Origin: Eleusine coracana subsp. coracana
Lineage: Eukaryota > Streptophyta > Magnoliopsida > Poales > Poaceae
Assembly (NCBI GenBank): GCA_032690845.1
Contig: CM064421.1
Coordinates: 35,578,963-35,642,962 of the forward strand
DNA: 64,000 nt
Direction: 5' to 3'
The notes beneath the pieces were generated by a model. That model was given only the letters and a program-made list of their open reading frames with translations, was not told the DNA's origin and did not search any database. Position 1 is the stretch's first letter. Each line of letters starts with the position of its first letter. The translations under genes were made by a program, and so were the position numbers. Shown piece after piece: positions 33,380 through 45,946 of this stretch.

Positions 33380-35314
33380 TTAGCAATACCAGCAATAAAA
33401 CATCTAGGTTTTTCATCAAGTTTTATAAGTTTATTTTACTGACATCATAACTACGGGAAACGGCCTTAATGTGATGTATCGATGCTTGAAACAACCGATG
33501 TATCGATATTGATACTTAAAAAAAGAGTTGACATAAGACAGTCTCGAAAGAGGCTTAGACTGTGTCATGCATTGTGTTGTCGATTAAGCCCAAGTTTTTT
33601 TATAGATGCATGGATATAGGCATATAGCTGTACCTACACTAGACGCATGCATATGGACACAGGCTAAGACTATTCCTAATGGAAGTTTTATTTTCAATAA
33701 ATGAGATGTTATGTCAGTATTTTGAATGATATGACAATAAATTAATAAAAAAAGAGATGGAACCAGTTTCATCTAGATCAAACTATATTTACATTGTTTC
33801 TAAGACACTTGTGACATGCATGTGTTTTTAGGAAACAATAAATATAAAATAATGCATTATATGATCTATTTCATCCATCAAATTAAAGATATATTGTTTA
33901 TGTGGCATACCTGGGAATAACAAAATGAAATAGTCCATTGGGAGTCGTTGACATGCATTTGCATGTACTTTGAAAGGACAAAGGGAGCAGAGGGCATGCA
34001 GATGCCTAGCTCAGTGCTCCTTTCGGCGATGCAGCTATAGCGCACTGCTGGAAAAGAGAGAGGAATGAAGGCCACACAAGCTGCAGCTCTCAGCTCTGTG
34101 CTTCGCTTCACTAGCTTCTCTTCTCTTTCCGGTGGTCTGGGGTCCCTATATGGTTGTGGCCTGATACATGCAGCTTCTTCTCTCATGACTGGCTCGAAAA
34201 AGGAGTGCATACTTTCATTAATTCTCACCTGCAACTTTCTCAGCTGCATACTTCAATTGCATTGCCAGCTTGTTTACTCCAGACAATTTGTGTGTCTCTC
34301 TCTCCCCTCCCTTCTTCAGTCTGCAGTTTGTGTCTATTGAGGACATGTATGTTGACGTTTGAGTAGTACCAATATTAGTCGAATACAGCGGACGTACGTC
34401 GCTGTAACACGATCAACGTGCATGCAGCATATATGCGCGTGCTAGCTGCTAGCTCCGATCCATGCCCTGATCTTCATGGTAATCACCTCTTTAATTTGAT
34501 GTACACCCAAAATAACCTCTGATCGGCATGCTTAAAGTTTTGAAAAATCAGCATGGGGAAGTCGTTGGTATACACTGCATCCGGACCAGAAGAGATACTT
34601 TGCCTGAAACCGAGATGGAATTTGATCAGTGGACTGCGTCTGGCAAAGCTGCCTGGAACTGAATAAACACACAAAAATACTTCGTCTTCTGGTTTATCTG
34701 TCTGAATTTTCACCAATTAGAGTAACAAAATATTACAACTAACCATACTGATGAAAGCATGATAATGACTACGGCTTATACGCGTATTATATATATCCAA
34801 ATGTTGAGCTTCCCAGGGCAGGTGGGAGGAAAAACAAAAGGGGAAAAAAGCTCTGCGGGCAGCAGGCTAAAGGCAGGCGTGGATGTTTAACAGGTTGCAT
34901 CACAGCGTTGAAGTCATACACCCGCGTCTGCTGCCGAATCTCTTGGTCGTCGTCGCCTTGTCGTGGATCGCGCGCGCGTCATGTAGTAGGACCGCACCTG
35001 CGGGGATTGGAGAGATGTGCAGCAAGTTGAGATCTGCAGATTATTCTACTACACTCTTCAAATCATCAGAGAATGCACTACTCTATACTCTTTCGCTAAC
35101 CCCACATGTATCCCTTAGTATATATGCTGGTCTATGCAATGGGCATCCCGGCCGTGCTGTCTTTCACACCAAAAGATCTATAAGATGCACATAGTTTGAG
35201 CCCATCAGGCCATCAACTTGAACTGTGGATGGGATTCAAGAGGAAAGAGGGCATCTTTGACCGGCCGTGTTTAGCTACACAAGATCATGCGCAACCTTGT
35301 TTTCCCTCAAAGAA
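33380..35314. other. intergenic, no gene seen
   Basis: AT-rich spacer. Frames at 33878-34249 (-) and 34883-35194 (+) have no family resemblance. No repeat boundary was identified. Confidence 0.4.
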
Positions 35315-35402
35315 AGTACAAATCAATACAAGATTAGGGATGTGATTCACGGTGAAAATATCAAATATACAGAATAATTTGATATTCATGATGTACTTTA
35401 TT
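35315..35402. repeat. left copy of ~78-base duplication
   Basis: This copy runs from about AATCAATACAAGATTAGGG to TTCATGATGTACTTTATT. It matches 37197-37275 closely. Its last bases, ATT, are also the target duplication of the CACTA element that follows. Confidence 0.75.
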
Positions 35403-37196
35403 CACTACGGAAAACTCGACGTTGCCGAGTGTTTCTTTCTTTGCCGAGTGTTTTTATTCGGGCACTTGACAAACAACGTCTTTGTCGAGTGCTAAGTAAA
35501 AAACACTCGGCAAAATAAATACACTCGACAAATATGGGTGTTTGTCGAGTGCCAAATTATAGCACTCGGCAAAGATGGGTGTTTATCGAGTGCCAATTTA
35601 CGGCACTCGACAAAGAATTCTTTGCCGAGTGAATTATTTTTGGCACTCGGTAAAAAAAAAAGATTTGCTAAGTGTTTTTTTTACACTCCGTAAAGAATTT
35701 AATTTTTTTTTCTCTTTTAACCTCAAAACTTTTCATACTGTTTACATACAACATGTAATACTCCATGTGAAAATTTGATATATTTCTTGATCCGTATGCT
35801 ATATTTATTTAATTTTTTTTATTAATTGTATTTTTTTGTGAAAAGTCAAATTTGAACTAGAAGTATTTTGAATAGTAGAATAAAGTGAATAGAAAATTGA
35901 TATTCATGTTATTTAGCCCATTTTGAGGCATTACCCATGAAATAAAAATAAAATTTGCATATCTTATTCAAAAAATATGATCACTAATGTCTGTCTGAAT
36001 GATTTTTAATTTTTTTAAAAAAGAAATAAAGTCTTAAAATCATGAGATTTGTCATGATTTGATGGTATCACACGTGAAAACTACGATAAAAAGTAGAGAA
36101 TGCTTCGCACAAGTTATTATGTACATTGCTTACAACACAATGAATCTAGAGAGAAGAACCTTAAAGTTTAGAATGATCGTTAAAACTTTAAGTGAAATTG
36201 ATAATCAAATTTGAATTTGATTGAAAACTATTTTATATAGGTCCTAGATCAGATAAATATTGATATATCAAATTTTCATTATTTTTCAAATTGATTTGAT
36301 CATTAAATTATTTTTTTAAATAAAGAATTTAATGTTTACCGAGTGTCTCCATCTGGGCACTCAACAAACCATTACTTTGCCGAGTGCCCAAGTTGGCTCT
36401 CGGCAAATGAAATTTTGGAGCGGGCGGCGACAAATGAAATTTTGAAGCAGGAGGCCGCAAACGAAATTCTGGTCTTATCCCTTTTCCTTCCCCTCTCTCT
36501 CTCTCTTTGTTATCCCTCCACCACCGGCCCCTCTCTCTCCACCGAACCCTTCACCTCCCCTCTCCTTCCCTTTGCAGCGGCGGCGGGCCCAATGGCGCGA
36601 AGGCACGGAGGGCGCGGGGGCAGCGCTGAGGTGGGCGGGCGGCAGCATGACGGGCACGGAGGCAGCAGGCGTAGGGGCAGCGAAGGCGGAGCAGCTGGCG
36701 CGGCAGGGGCAGCGGAGGCGAAACGACGGTGCGGTGGCGCAGAGGCGGAGCGACTGGCGCGGGGGCAGCGCGGAGTGAAGGTGGCGGTAGTGGGGGCAGC
36801 ACGGAGGCGGGCCAATGTCGGGCGCGGAGGCGAGCAAGCGGCAGCAGGCGGGCACTTAGCGGCGGCGGCGGCGCGGAGGTGCGCAGGCGAGCACGAGGGC
36901 AGCAGGCACCCGGGGGTAGCGGCGTAGAGACGAGCCAGCGGCGGCGCTGCCGATGTGGGCATGGCCCTGCTAGTCTTTTTTTTATTATTTTTTTTACAAA
37001 ATGTTTGCCGAGTGTCATTTGTGGCACTTGACAAAATATTTGCCCACTTTGCCAAGTGTTCGATAAACAGCACTCGATAAAGAGCGCTTTGCCGGGAGTT
37101 TATTTGTCGAGTGCTCTTGGCAAAGGATTTACCGAGTGTTTTCGATCCTTTGCCGAGTGTTTTGGGCACTCGGCAAAACAGTGATTTCCCGTAGTG
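35403..37196. mobile_element. non-autonomous CACTA (En/Spm) element
   Basis: The element begins CACTACGGAAAAC and ends TTTCCCGTAGTG, the canonical CACTA termini. It is flanked by the three-base duplication ATT (35400-35402, 37197-37199). Both ends carry many direct and inverted copies of TTTGCCGAGTG / CACTCGGCAAA, the subterminal repeats to which the transposase of this superfamily binds. At 1794 bases it is far too short for the TNPA/TNPD genes and encodes no recognisable transposase. A GC-rich central segment at 36440-36960 contrasts sharply with the AT-rich remainder and may be captured host DNA. Confidence 0.93.
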
Positions 37197-37275
37197 ATTG
37201 GAATCAAAACAAGATTAGGGATGTGATTCATGGCGAAAATATCAAATATAAAGAATAATTTGCTATTCATGATGC
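37197..37275. repeat. right copy of ~78-base duplication
   Basis: ATTGGAATCAAAACAAGATT through TTCATGATGCTTTATT repeats the sequence that precedes the CACTA element, with only a few substitutions. See the left copy at 35315-35402. Confidence 0.75.
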
Positions 37276-39000
37276 TTTATTGGAAGGGCGGCGTAGCTAG
37301 CTGCAAGCACCGGAGAACAACAAAACGAGGTTGTGCATATATATGTACTTGCGTAGCTACCAACTCGGTTGCGTTAGAGTACCTAGTGTGTTTGTTTGGT
37401 TACAGATATAATGTGTGTAAATATTTTTGCCAGTGATGAGTGTGTGTTGGAAATCCCGTTAGTCCTGTCGGCGTCAATGTCTAGAGTCTTTGTAATACCA
37501 TCAAATAATCCGTGACAAAAAATGTGAACAACTTGTGTAAGCTTAACCTATCATAAAACATTAAACACATCAAGATGTCTACATTAGCGAGACCCAAACA
37601 AAAGTAGTTAGCAATCTAAATGAAAAACATTTCTTTTTCGAAGTCACACTATAAACTTAGACAAAAAAAGGCTCTTTCCTCAGCCTAACAGGCCAACTAA
37701 CCCTCAACCCCGCCTCTTTTATACTACAAAATTAAAATCCTCCCAAAATATAGCCAGTGGCTATATATATTGCACCCTCCTACCTCCCTTTGTCCAGTAA
37801 TCACCCAACAACATGTGTATGCACTATATAAAATATGCCGACTATACTTCTGCTAAGTAGCTGCAGATTGTACCCTATTGTGTGTGCACCACGTGTGTAT
37901 GCGTGTGCACATAAAATACTTCTCACTCCTGTGGCCGAATCAGAGACCAGCAGCCATGAGCTGACTTCGCTCACCCTCCACTCTCTCTCCTCATCTTCTC
38001 TTGTCATGCGCGGCCTCAGTAGCTGGCAAATCCAGATTTCTAGCGCCAAGCAGACAGATAACCTGAAATGAGCGAGTTCAGGGCCAGTGCGGACTGATTA
38101 AAAAACTACATTACAGATTCACGTTGCCATATGATATATCTGGGTGCATACGTGTTTCAGTTCTGTTTGTTGTCCGAATATTTTTCTTGGATGTAGGACA
38201 CCAGCAAGATGCAGCAAACAGCAAGCAACGTACAACTACACTGTGCATCTTGCGACCACCATCAGGAGACGCGCGCAGTATGACCACATGGAATTAATTT
38301 ATGAAGAAAAACTTAAACAACACGATTGTAACCGATTCTCTCACAGGAGCAGAGATTTAAGAGCTAGCTGTTGGAACTGAAGAACAGTGATGTAAGTAAG
38401 CTTCAACAAATTAAAAGATGGGATGTGAAACATCGTCAGCATCCTGACAGACCTGTCTAATTTACTAATTTATGGCAACAAGTCGTATTGTTTCACCTGA
38501 AAGTGCAAGGAAATTTGAAAACATAATGCTGGTTGACTGGAGTCAAGCTTGTTTAATGTAACCCTGGACAGGAACATAACAAAACAAATATGCAAATGAT
38601 GCAAAGATAATTATTCAATAGACATATATAGATGGCTGTAACATGTTTTTTTTTTCATTGATGCTACTAGCAGCTAGTACCTACCGATAACATGTTGGAG
38701 ATTTGTAGCCAACAACTGGCATTTTGGGGGTTTATCATCTGCCTAACTCGCATAAAAGCTCTCCCTATAGCATGAGAAGGACAAGCAAGCTCACATGAGC
38801 TCAACCAGATAATTCGAGGGGCCCACACTCTCCTCACTCTCTTTCATCTCCGGCCTTTAAAAAGCTGGCTACTTGTCTCGTGCCCACCCTTTTCTTTTCC
38901 TCCCTACACTACTCCACCTCGCCTCATACTAGACATGCATATACATACGCAAAGGTCACAATTAAGCATACTAGTAGTACACATGCTTACCGGCCTACAC
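37276..39000. other. intergenic and distal B3 promoter
   Basis: AT-rich spacer with no recognised gene. The part after about 38.4 kb is likely upstream regulatory DNA of the B3 gene. Confidence 0.4.
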
Positions 39001-39412
39001 CAACAACAGCACATATAAACAGGCGAGCCAATTCATCTTTGGTTGCAAGCCAAAAGCAAGTATCCATCCCCGCTCTCTCTTTCTAGCTTTTCCTTCCCCA
39101 CCAAGAACCTTCATAGTACTGCTACCACTCATCATCACATCTCCTAGCTAGCCAGTACTTCTTCCCCTCCTCATCTTTCCCTCTTTCTTCTTCATCCCCC
39201 TCCGAGTTCTTGCTCCCATCTCCCTTGAATTCTATCGAGAGCCTGAAGAAAGCACAAGGTGTAGCAAGCAAGCCCTTCAATTTGCCGCTTGCTAGAGCTT
39301 AGATATTATAGCCAGCTATATTTCAATTCAGCAGTTAGCCACAAAGGCAAGAAACCAAGAACCAAACCCTTGCAATTCTAAATTCCTATCCTAGCAGACC
39401 ATCCACCACTGA

Positions 39413-39419
39413 TATAAAA
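39413..39419 (+). promoter_or_regulatory. candidate TATA box of B3 gene
   Basis: TATAAAA lies about 170 bases before the ATG. Another TATAAA at 39014-39019 would imply a ~550-base leader through a CT-rich tract (39160-39240) typical of plant leaders. Both are possible. Confidence 0.35.
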
Positions 39420-39589
39420 CAATCCCCCAGAGTCCTTTACTAACAATAGTAACAGCGCATCATCACTACTGGTAGGCGCTTTGTTGTATACTACTACTGC
39501 TAGTCAAAGGTCAAGGCTGCAGCAGTTGTCTATCTACCTCGGCGGCCTGGGCCTTGTCGATCGGTGGCCGCGCCGGAGAAGAAGCTAAG

Positions 39590-40480
39590 ATGATGGAGTT
39601 CAGCGGCGGCCCGATCCGTTCGGGCGGCGGCGGCGACGATGCAGTGGGAGATCAAGTGGCGGTGGAGAAGGAGCACATGTTCGACAAGGTGGTGACGCCA
39701 AGCGACGTGGGGAAGCTGAACCGGCTGGTGATCCCGAAGCAGCACGCGGAGAAGTACTTCCCGCTGGACGCGTCGGCGAACGAGAAGGGCCTGCTGCTGA
39801 GCTTCGAGGACCGGTCGGGGAAGCCGTGGCGGTTCCGGTACTCGTACTGGAACAGCAGCCAGAGCTACGTGATGACCAAGGGATGGAGCCGCTTCGTCAA
39901 GGAGAAGCGCCTCGACGCCGGCGACACCGTCTCCTTCGGCCGCGGCGTCGGCGAGCACGCAAGGGGGAGGCTCTTCATCGACTGGCGCAGGCGGCCCGAC
40001 CCGCCCGCGCCATACTACCACCACCACCGCCTCCCGCTCTCCTCCTCGTCGTCCATCCCCTTCGCGCCGTGGGCGGCCCATCATCACTACCCCGCCGCCG
40101 CCGGCGGGATCGGCGGCCCAATTAGCAGAACGGTGCTCCACCTGCCGCCCTCCTCCTCGCTCTGCTACGACTCTCACCACAGCCACCGCGGGGGCCACAT
40201 CGACGACGCCTACGGGCCCAGCAGCAGGCAGCTGCTTTTCTACCGGCCCCACCACCAGCAGGTCGTGCTGGAGTCGGTGCCGGTGATGATACCGCCGGCC
40301 GAGCCGCCCTCGACGGGCTCCTCCAAGCGGCTGAGGCTGTTCGGGGTGAACCTCGACTGCGCGGCCGGCTCCGAAGACGAAAAAGAGATATTATCGGCGC
40401 CGCCACAGCTGCCCTCGCCGCCGTCATCGTCCTCATCCTCCTCCGGGAAAGCGAGGTGCTCCTTGAATCTTGACTTGTGA
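39590..40480 (+). CDS. NGATHA-type B3 transcription factor
   Basis: A single exon of 296 residues starts at ATG 39590-39592 (a second ATG follows directly) and ends at TGA 40478-40480. Residues ~28-135 form a RAV/NGA-class B3 DNA-binding domain: EKEHMFDKVVTPSDVGKLNR, LVIPKQHAEKYFPLD, KGLLLSFEDRSGKPWRFRYS, YWNSSQSYVMTKGWSRFVKE, KRLDAGDTVSFGRG and RLFIDWRRR. There is no AP2 domain, which separates it from true RAV proteins. The C-terminal part is His-, Ser- and Pro-rich. It holds KRLRLFGVNLDC, the RLFGV repression motif of this subfamily, and ends SLNLDL, an LxLxL EAR-type motif. It should act in the nucleus as a repressor binding CACCTG-like sites. In Arabidopsis, NGA proteins control leaf margin and style growth; the function here is inferred from family. 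The gene is very GC-rich and looks intact. Confidence 0.93.
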   Translation: MMEFSGGPIRSGGGGDDAVGDQVAVEKEHMFDKVVTPSDVGKLNRLVIPKQHAEKYFPLDASANEKGLLLSFEDRSGKPWRFRYSYWNSSQSYVMTKGWSRFVKEKRLDAGDTVSFGRGVGEHARGRLFIDWRRRPDPPAPYYHHHRLPLSSSSSIPFAPWAAHHHYPAAAGGIGGPISRTVLHLPPSSSLCYDSHHSHRGGHIDDAYGPSSRQLLFYRPHHQQVVLESVPVMIPPAEPPSTGSSKRLRLFGVNLDCAAGSEDEKEILSAPPQLPSPPSSSSSSSGKARCSLNLDL

Positions 40481-41280
40481 AGCCGGCCGGTGCGCGTGAC
40501 CTACACCAACACCTACTGCCCAGCCACTTCTGCCGCCACTGGCTGCAGCTGCACAAAGAAATGATCGATCGAGAAGTCAAGAAAGGAGGAGGCGGCGGCG
40601 GCGCGTCCGGTGGTGCTTGTTGCAGGAGCACCTAGCTAGAGCAGCAATCTGCGTATTAATTCGTATATAGCTCAATCTCTCTTAATTACTTTCCTTTTTT
40701 TAGCAAGTGCAGCGTGTGAGAAGAAACAAGGTAACCAAGAACAACACAGCAACAAAAACAAAAATTTCCTCAGATGCTTAATTTCGTGTTCTGATTTCGA
40801 TGATTAGTGGATGGTTCCTTATTATTAGATTGTTCCTTTTACCTAGTAGAGATGGATAAATATTAGAGGGGTGCACAATTGGGTTCTTGCAATTCTAAAA
40901 GCCAAATGTAAAGTTTTACCATGACAGAGTCAAGGGAAAACTGTGTGCTCCCCACATATGATAACAATTAATATGCCCTGCATGATATGGACTGTAGCTC
41001 TTGGCGGTGCAAGTGTGTTTTATTTGGTCTACTGCATGCATGAATTGTGCACATGGATTGTTCTTGTTCTTGCTGCTGCTGTTTAGGCAGGTCAATTTTG
41101 GGCTCGCCTTCCAAGCAGCTAAGCTGTAGGCAAGTGAGACGAGGAAGGTGTTTCTTAAAAATGTGGGAGAGCCTCGGCAGCTAGCAAGGCCAAGCCAGAC
41201 CAGCCATCTCTCCCTCTAGGACGGGCAGTTATAGGAGAACTGCAGGTCAGATCCTAAATCCTTCTCCTATCCTACACATG

Positions 41281-41317
<37 letters not shown>

Positions 41318-42930
41318 GCCGGCACTGTTCAATCTTCTGATTTGGTTTACGCATGCATTTGTCTCTTGTGCCATTCCTTCCCTGCTCCTTCTGTTGCTGC
41401 TGTTTCTTCTGCACCAGCAGTTCTGTCTGCTGTGTGATGTGTTCATCAATAACCGCACACATCATGAGCCAAATATATATAATGCCAAGATTTATATATG
41501 GTATCCAGCCTTTTCTCTGCAAGCAATGCTATACATTTAAAAGTATATTAGCGGTCCTTTTCCTTTTGGTGTCAGTATTTTCTCCCTTGATCGTCTTTTG
41601 GTGTCAGATTGAGGGAAAAAAGAAGAATCTCAACATGCTTCTGTATGCGCCCTGCAAATTGCAGACCAGATTTTGCAGTGGCGCATAGTACTAAACATTG
41701 TTGCGCAGTGCATGAAGTAAAAAAGACTTCCACAATTTTATCCATAATACTAAGACTCACTTCTACTTGCTAATTGAACCTAGTAGACATTGATGATAGG
41801 AGGGGAGAACTTTTTCCACTTCACACATGCATGAGCAGACTGCCATTTCTCAGTGTCAATCATTATTCTGTCTTAATGACGCTGGATATACGCTGGGTAA
41901 GCTGTTCCCCGGATCATCCAGAGATTTGCTCATAATTGGCCACTCTCTTTTGATTACTAGTACAGGCTTCTATGCCGCTTCTGGCAGTCAGTACTATATG
42001 AAATTTCGTATAGCAAAAATTGTGAGGTTAATTCTCTGTGATTATATTTGAAAATTGACATACTGCATTACTGTTGAGAATAACTGAAAAATTAAACTAA
42101 CACACCCTGAAATCAAAAATCATAATCCTGAACCATGCATACATAAGACTAAAATTAAACTAATTATTTGCATATAACAAATTATTCTTGTTTTATAAGA
42201 ACATAATCAGGGCTTTTCTTTTATTCACGACCATTTTGTCTGGCAAGTCTAATGCAAACTATATATCCTTTAATTTCTTTCCCTCCATATGCCTTGTTTT
42301 TTCATGAACAAGGACTTAGTTGCACGCCCATGGTTGTTTAATTTTTAGATGCATTCATCGTTACTAGGAAGTCCTAGCTTGTGTTCGTCGTGTAAAGTGT
42401 ATGTACATTGTGTAATTAATAAGGTCTGCACAACTATATGCTTTGTTATAAATCTCACATTTCGCCTAGGTAATCTAACATATTCACATAGAATTATCAA
42501 CCGGTGGATTGCTAAAGGGTCTTTTTCCAGGTATGGTCATTTGAAAAATCAGCATGATTCTTGCCTTACCATGATAAATATAGACAATCAAATATGGTTA
42601 AATAAATAAAGTGGTCGACATGCAAACTTTGTTGCGTGAACTTGTAAATTTATTATACAACGAGTAGGTATAGTTAGTTGTAAAAACAAATCACTAATGT
42701 TCTTTAAGACATAAGTTTGTGTAGTATATAGTTGCATCGAACTCTAAGTTAGCATTCTAGCTGCCCTTTCAGTATAATATGGATGTCATGTATTTGTTCA
42801 AGAAATTACAATCTTACACTATTCCAACATAGATTAAAGATGTAGCTTATTTTGTTAAAACCAAGACAATATTACTCTCTTTGTTTAGTAATTACCTTCA
42901 CAAAGAGCATGCATAGTAACAACTTGCATA
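40481..42930. other. B3 3' flank and intergenic DNA
   Basis: The 3' untranslated region probably runs to about 40.7-40.8 kb. A TC dinucleotide tract lies at 41282-41313. No other gene was recognised. Confidence 0.4.
41282..41313. repeat. (CT)n microsatellite
   Basis: This is an uninterrupted run of about 16 CT units. Confidence 0.95.
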
Positions 42931-42933
42931 TAA

Positions 42934-43943
42934 GGGTGTGTTTGGTTGAGTGAACAAGGGTGGATGGGAGGGGGCGGCCACTTTTCTTGTAGTGTTTGGT
43001 TCGGAGACAGCTAGGGGCGGGGCGGCCACCTACAGAATATGCCCTCTGATTCGGGGATGACACGATCCCTCAAAATCGAGCGGACCGCGCGGCCCCCGTA
43101 GCGCCAGCGTCCACGCCATGCTTTTCTCCGCGCTCCCATAACCTCCCTTCCCCACTCGGCACCGTCTGTACTCAAGATCGAATTGGATCGAAAAAAAAGC
43201 TAGCAATGGACAGCCATGGCGCCATCCTACCTTGTCACAGATCGAGGTGCAGCTGCTCTGTACCAGTATGGATTAGACCACCTTGAAAAATCATCCCCTT
43301 CCCCGTGATCTCTTGGCCATTGGTCAATCCGGCTTCCTTGCCTGTTATCCGGCTTCCTTTCTTGTGGATTTGCTTTTGGAGAGAGAGAGAACGAAGGAGA
43401 GGAGGATTTGCTTGTTATCAGATATGCTTGGAGAGAAAGAACGAAGGAGACGAGGATATGCTTGGAGAGAGGATTTACTTGTGGATTTGCCTGTTATCAA
43501 GCATGTGTTGTTGTTTCCCCACGGATAAGGACGAGAGAATATTCGTTTCAAAAACTAAGGAGAGAAATATTCAATACTTTATCAGTATAACTATAAAGTA
43601 CTTAGATAGTAATGATATAATTTCACAGCTCAAAATAATATATTATTTGACAATCCAAAATATAATTTTGTTGTTACATAAATTAATATTCATGACAATA
43701 AAAAATACACTCACCACTTTTGAGAGAATGTAGTTATATCAATTTTCTTATCCATTCATCCATCCAAACAGATACTGGGGATGGACGAAATACTGGGGCG
43801 GCTTCGTCCATCATCATCCCTCATACCAAACAGAAAAAAATGACTCATCCCGTTCATTCAAACAAACGAAAATAGGGGCCGCCTCGCCCCCAAATAGGTA
43901 TGACCCTGCCCCATCCCACTTTGTCCCTAAACCAAACACACCC
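42934..43943. mobile_element. Tourist-like element, ~1 kb
   Basis: The left end GGGTGTGTTTGGTTGAGTG and the right end CCAAACACACCC are inverted repeats, and similarity continues further in (GGGTGGATGGGA / CCCATCCCAC-like). A TAA target duplication lies on both sides (42931-42933, 43944-43946), typical of PIF/Harbinger elements. At 1010 bases it is longer than most Tourist MITEs. No transposase is encoded. The interior has an imperfect purine-rich repeat of GAACGAAGGAGA at 43380-43470. Confidence 0.85.
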
Positions 43944-43946
43944 TAA

Positions 43947-45709
43947 ATTCCTAGTTCAGTTCAAGTTAAGGTCCTAGTTTGATTGGCATAAAGAGTAAAG
44001 AATGTAGATGTTTCCATAACAAGATAAGCCAGATAGTTTTTTTTTTGGTTAATATAATGTGCATTGAGGATAGAAACTTAAAATGCATACATTTTCCTCA
44101 AGGAGAAACATACATAATTGCATATAAACTATAGATTCAAATTATTTTTAACAGCTTGTTTTTTGCAGTAGTGCAATATTGAATCCAAAATATGGACTCA
44201 TTTGATCAGCTATAGTTAATAATTAGCTGCTAAAAAATGTTATAGCTGATCCAAATAGAGACTTGATGAAACTACTGGGTAGGGTTAAAATGAATAGAAG
44301 TGCAGGGCTTGTGTTTTTGCGGTACAAAGGGTTCAAACACTTGCAGGCCGGCGTGTCTCGTCCCAACCAATTTGAATGCACAGACATGATAGCATTATTT
44401 TTAGGGAGTGTCTAATTTCCAGTCGATTGCAAATAGGATTCCTTTCAATCAACTCTTTTAGCCCTTGGATCTAGATCCAATAGATACAAAAAGACAGAAC
44501 TTTTCTATAGTCTATACATAACACTAATTAATATAAATAATCCTATAAATAAAAAAAAATAATAAAAGAAATAACACTAAAAATACTATCGATTGAAAGA
44601 ATGCTACTTTCCAATCGACTGAAAAGTAGCATTCCCGTTATTTTTATGTATATAGTACTATCTGACATCTTAATTTGCCATGAGCTATTATGAAGACCTC
44701 CATGCGGGAAACAGAAGTGTCCTTTTCTTCTGAGTTGGGATCTTTCTTCCTTCAATTTTCCCCATCAGTTTGTTGAAAGTGAAGTGTGAACATGTAGCTA
44801 TATATAGCTATCCATAGGTAGCCCATGTCCATATGAGCAAGACAACGACATGGCAATCATCTGCACGTTTTCTTCTGCCTTATTTTATTGTGCACCGGTG
44901 CATATATATTGTGATTACAGTTTGAGGTCCAGAAACACTGTATAAAACAGTGTGCTTTGAGCTCCAGAAACAATCTTGAAAGCGAGGCAGATTTTTTTGC
45001 TGCCCTCTTAAATAAATGTACAGCGCCTTTCTTGATTTTCCCTATTTAGTTTTACCATTTTTCCAGAAACTATAATCTTTGAACTGAAGAATTCCTTTTT
45101 TAAGCAAAATATTGACTACATTTTACACTGCCTTAGGCTAAAGAGAGACCCTATAGGGAAAAAAAAAACTCATAACCTGCTGGGCCTTCTAGAAAAACAA
45201 ATTCGACAGGGTGTTGTTGAATAATAAAATATGTTTCAACGTCATATGGGTGCAACGACTTTCATTTCAGAATTAACAGGTCCTTTGAACCATTTGGATG
45301 AACGCTAGATTCACATGAAACACACTATTCTATCTTCCAGTATGCTGGGAAAAAGTACTGTATTATTATATGTTATGAACGAGAGGGACCTAGCTTGAAA
45401 AGAAAAACGAAGCGAAAAATGTTTGGAGGCACAGGTAGATGTAGCTCCACAAGCTGGTGGTCAGCTGGTCGCAAAGGATCCAGCTGGCTGTGGCTGATGA
45501 TCACCAAGCGTCCAAGCGAAGCAGTAGCCACGGGGGAGAAGGTCTGGGGGAAATTACGTGCCATGCTGCTTGTTGCTGTTGTCTTTATCGACCGTATGGT
45601 GCCTGCATGGACCATCCTAGGAGCTAGACGATCAGAATATGGGGAGCACGCTAGCTAGGTACCTACTATAGCTGGGAGTGCCACACTGTCACCACTAGTA
45701 CTAACTAAT
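43947..45709. other. intergenic, no firm gene
   Basis: AT-rich spacer. A perfect 11-base inverted repeat (AATGCTACTTT / AAAGTAGCATT) lies at 44600-44633. A frame at 45395-45658 (+) has no family resemblance. Confidence 0.4.
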
Positions 45710-45711
45710 AC

Positions 45712-45944
45712 TCCCTTCGTTCTAAAATTATTATCGTCATTAATTTTTTATTATCTTTAACCATTTATCTTATTAAAAATATTTATTCAAATATAAAATA
45801 TTATAAATTATATTTAAATTTTATCTAGTAATAAATTAAATTATAAAAAAATATATTCTATTTTTTAAAACTTTTTAAATAAGATGAATGGTCAAAATTA
45901 ATGAAAAAAAATCAATGATGCTAATAATTTTAAAACGGAGGGAG
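45712..45944. mobile_element. Stowaway MITE
   Basis: The 233-base element begins CTCCCTTCGTTCTAAAATTA and ends TAATTTTAAAACGGAGGGAG. TA dinucleotides flank it as the target duplication. The interior is very AT-rich with no coding capacity. Confidence 0.92.
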
Positions 45945-45946
45945 TA

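Noticed and set aside
36343..36927. Protein-coding gene of 194 codons
   Set aside because: It is inside the CACTA element, starts with a degenerate terminal repeat and consists of low-complexity Gly/Ala/Arg sequence.
39530..40631. Long antisense open frames over the B3 gene
   Set aside because: The very high GC content makes stop codons rare in all frames; the plus-strand frame carries the B3 domain.
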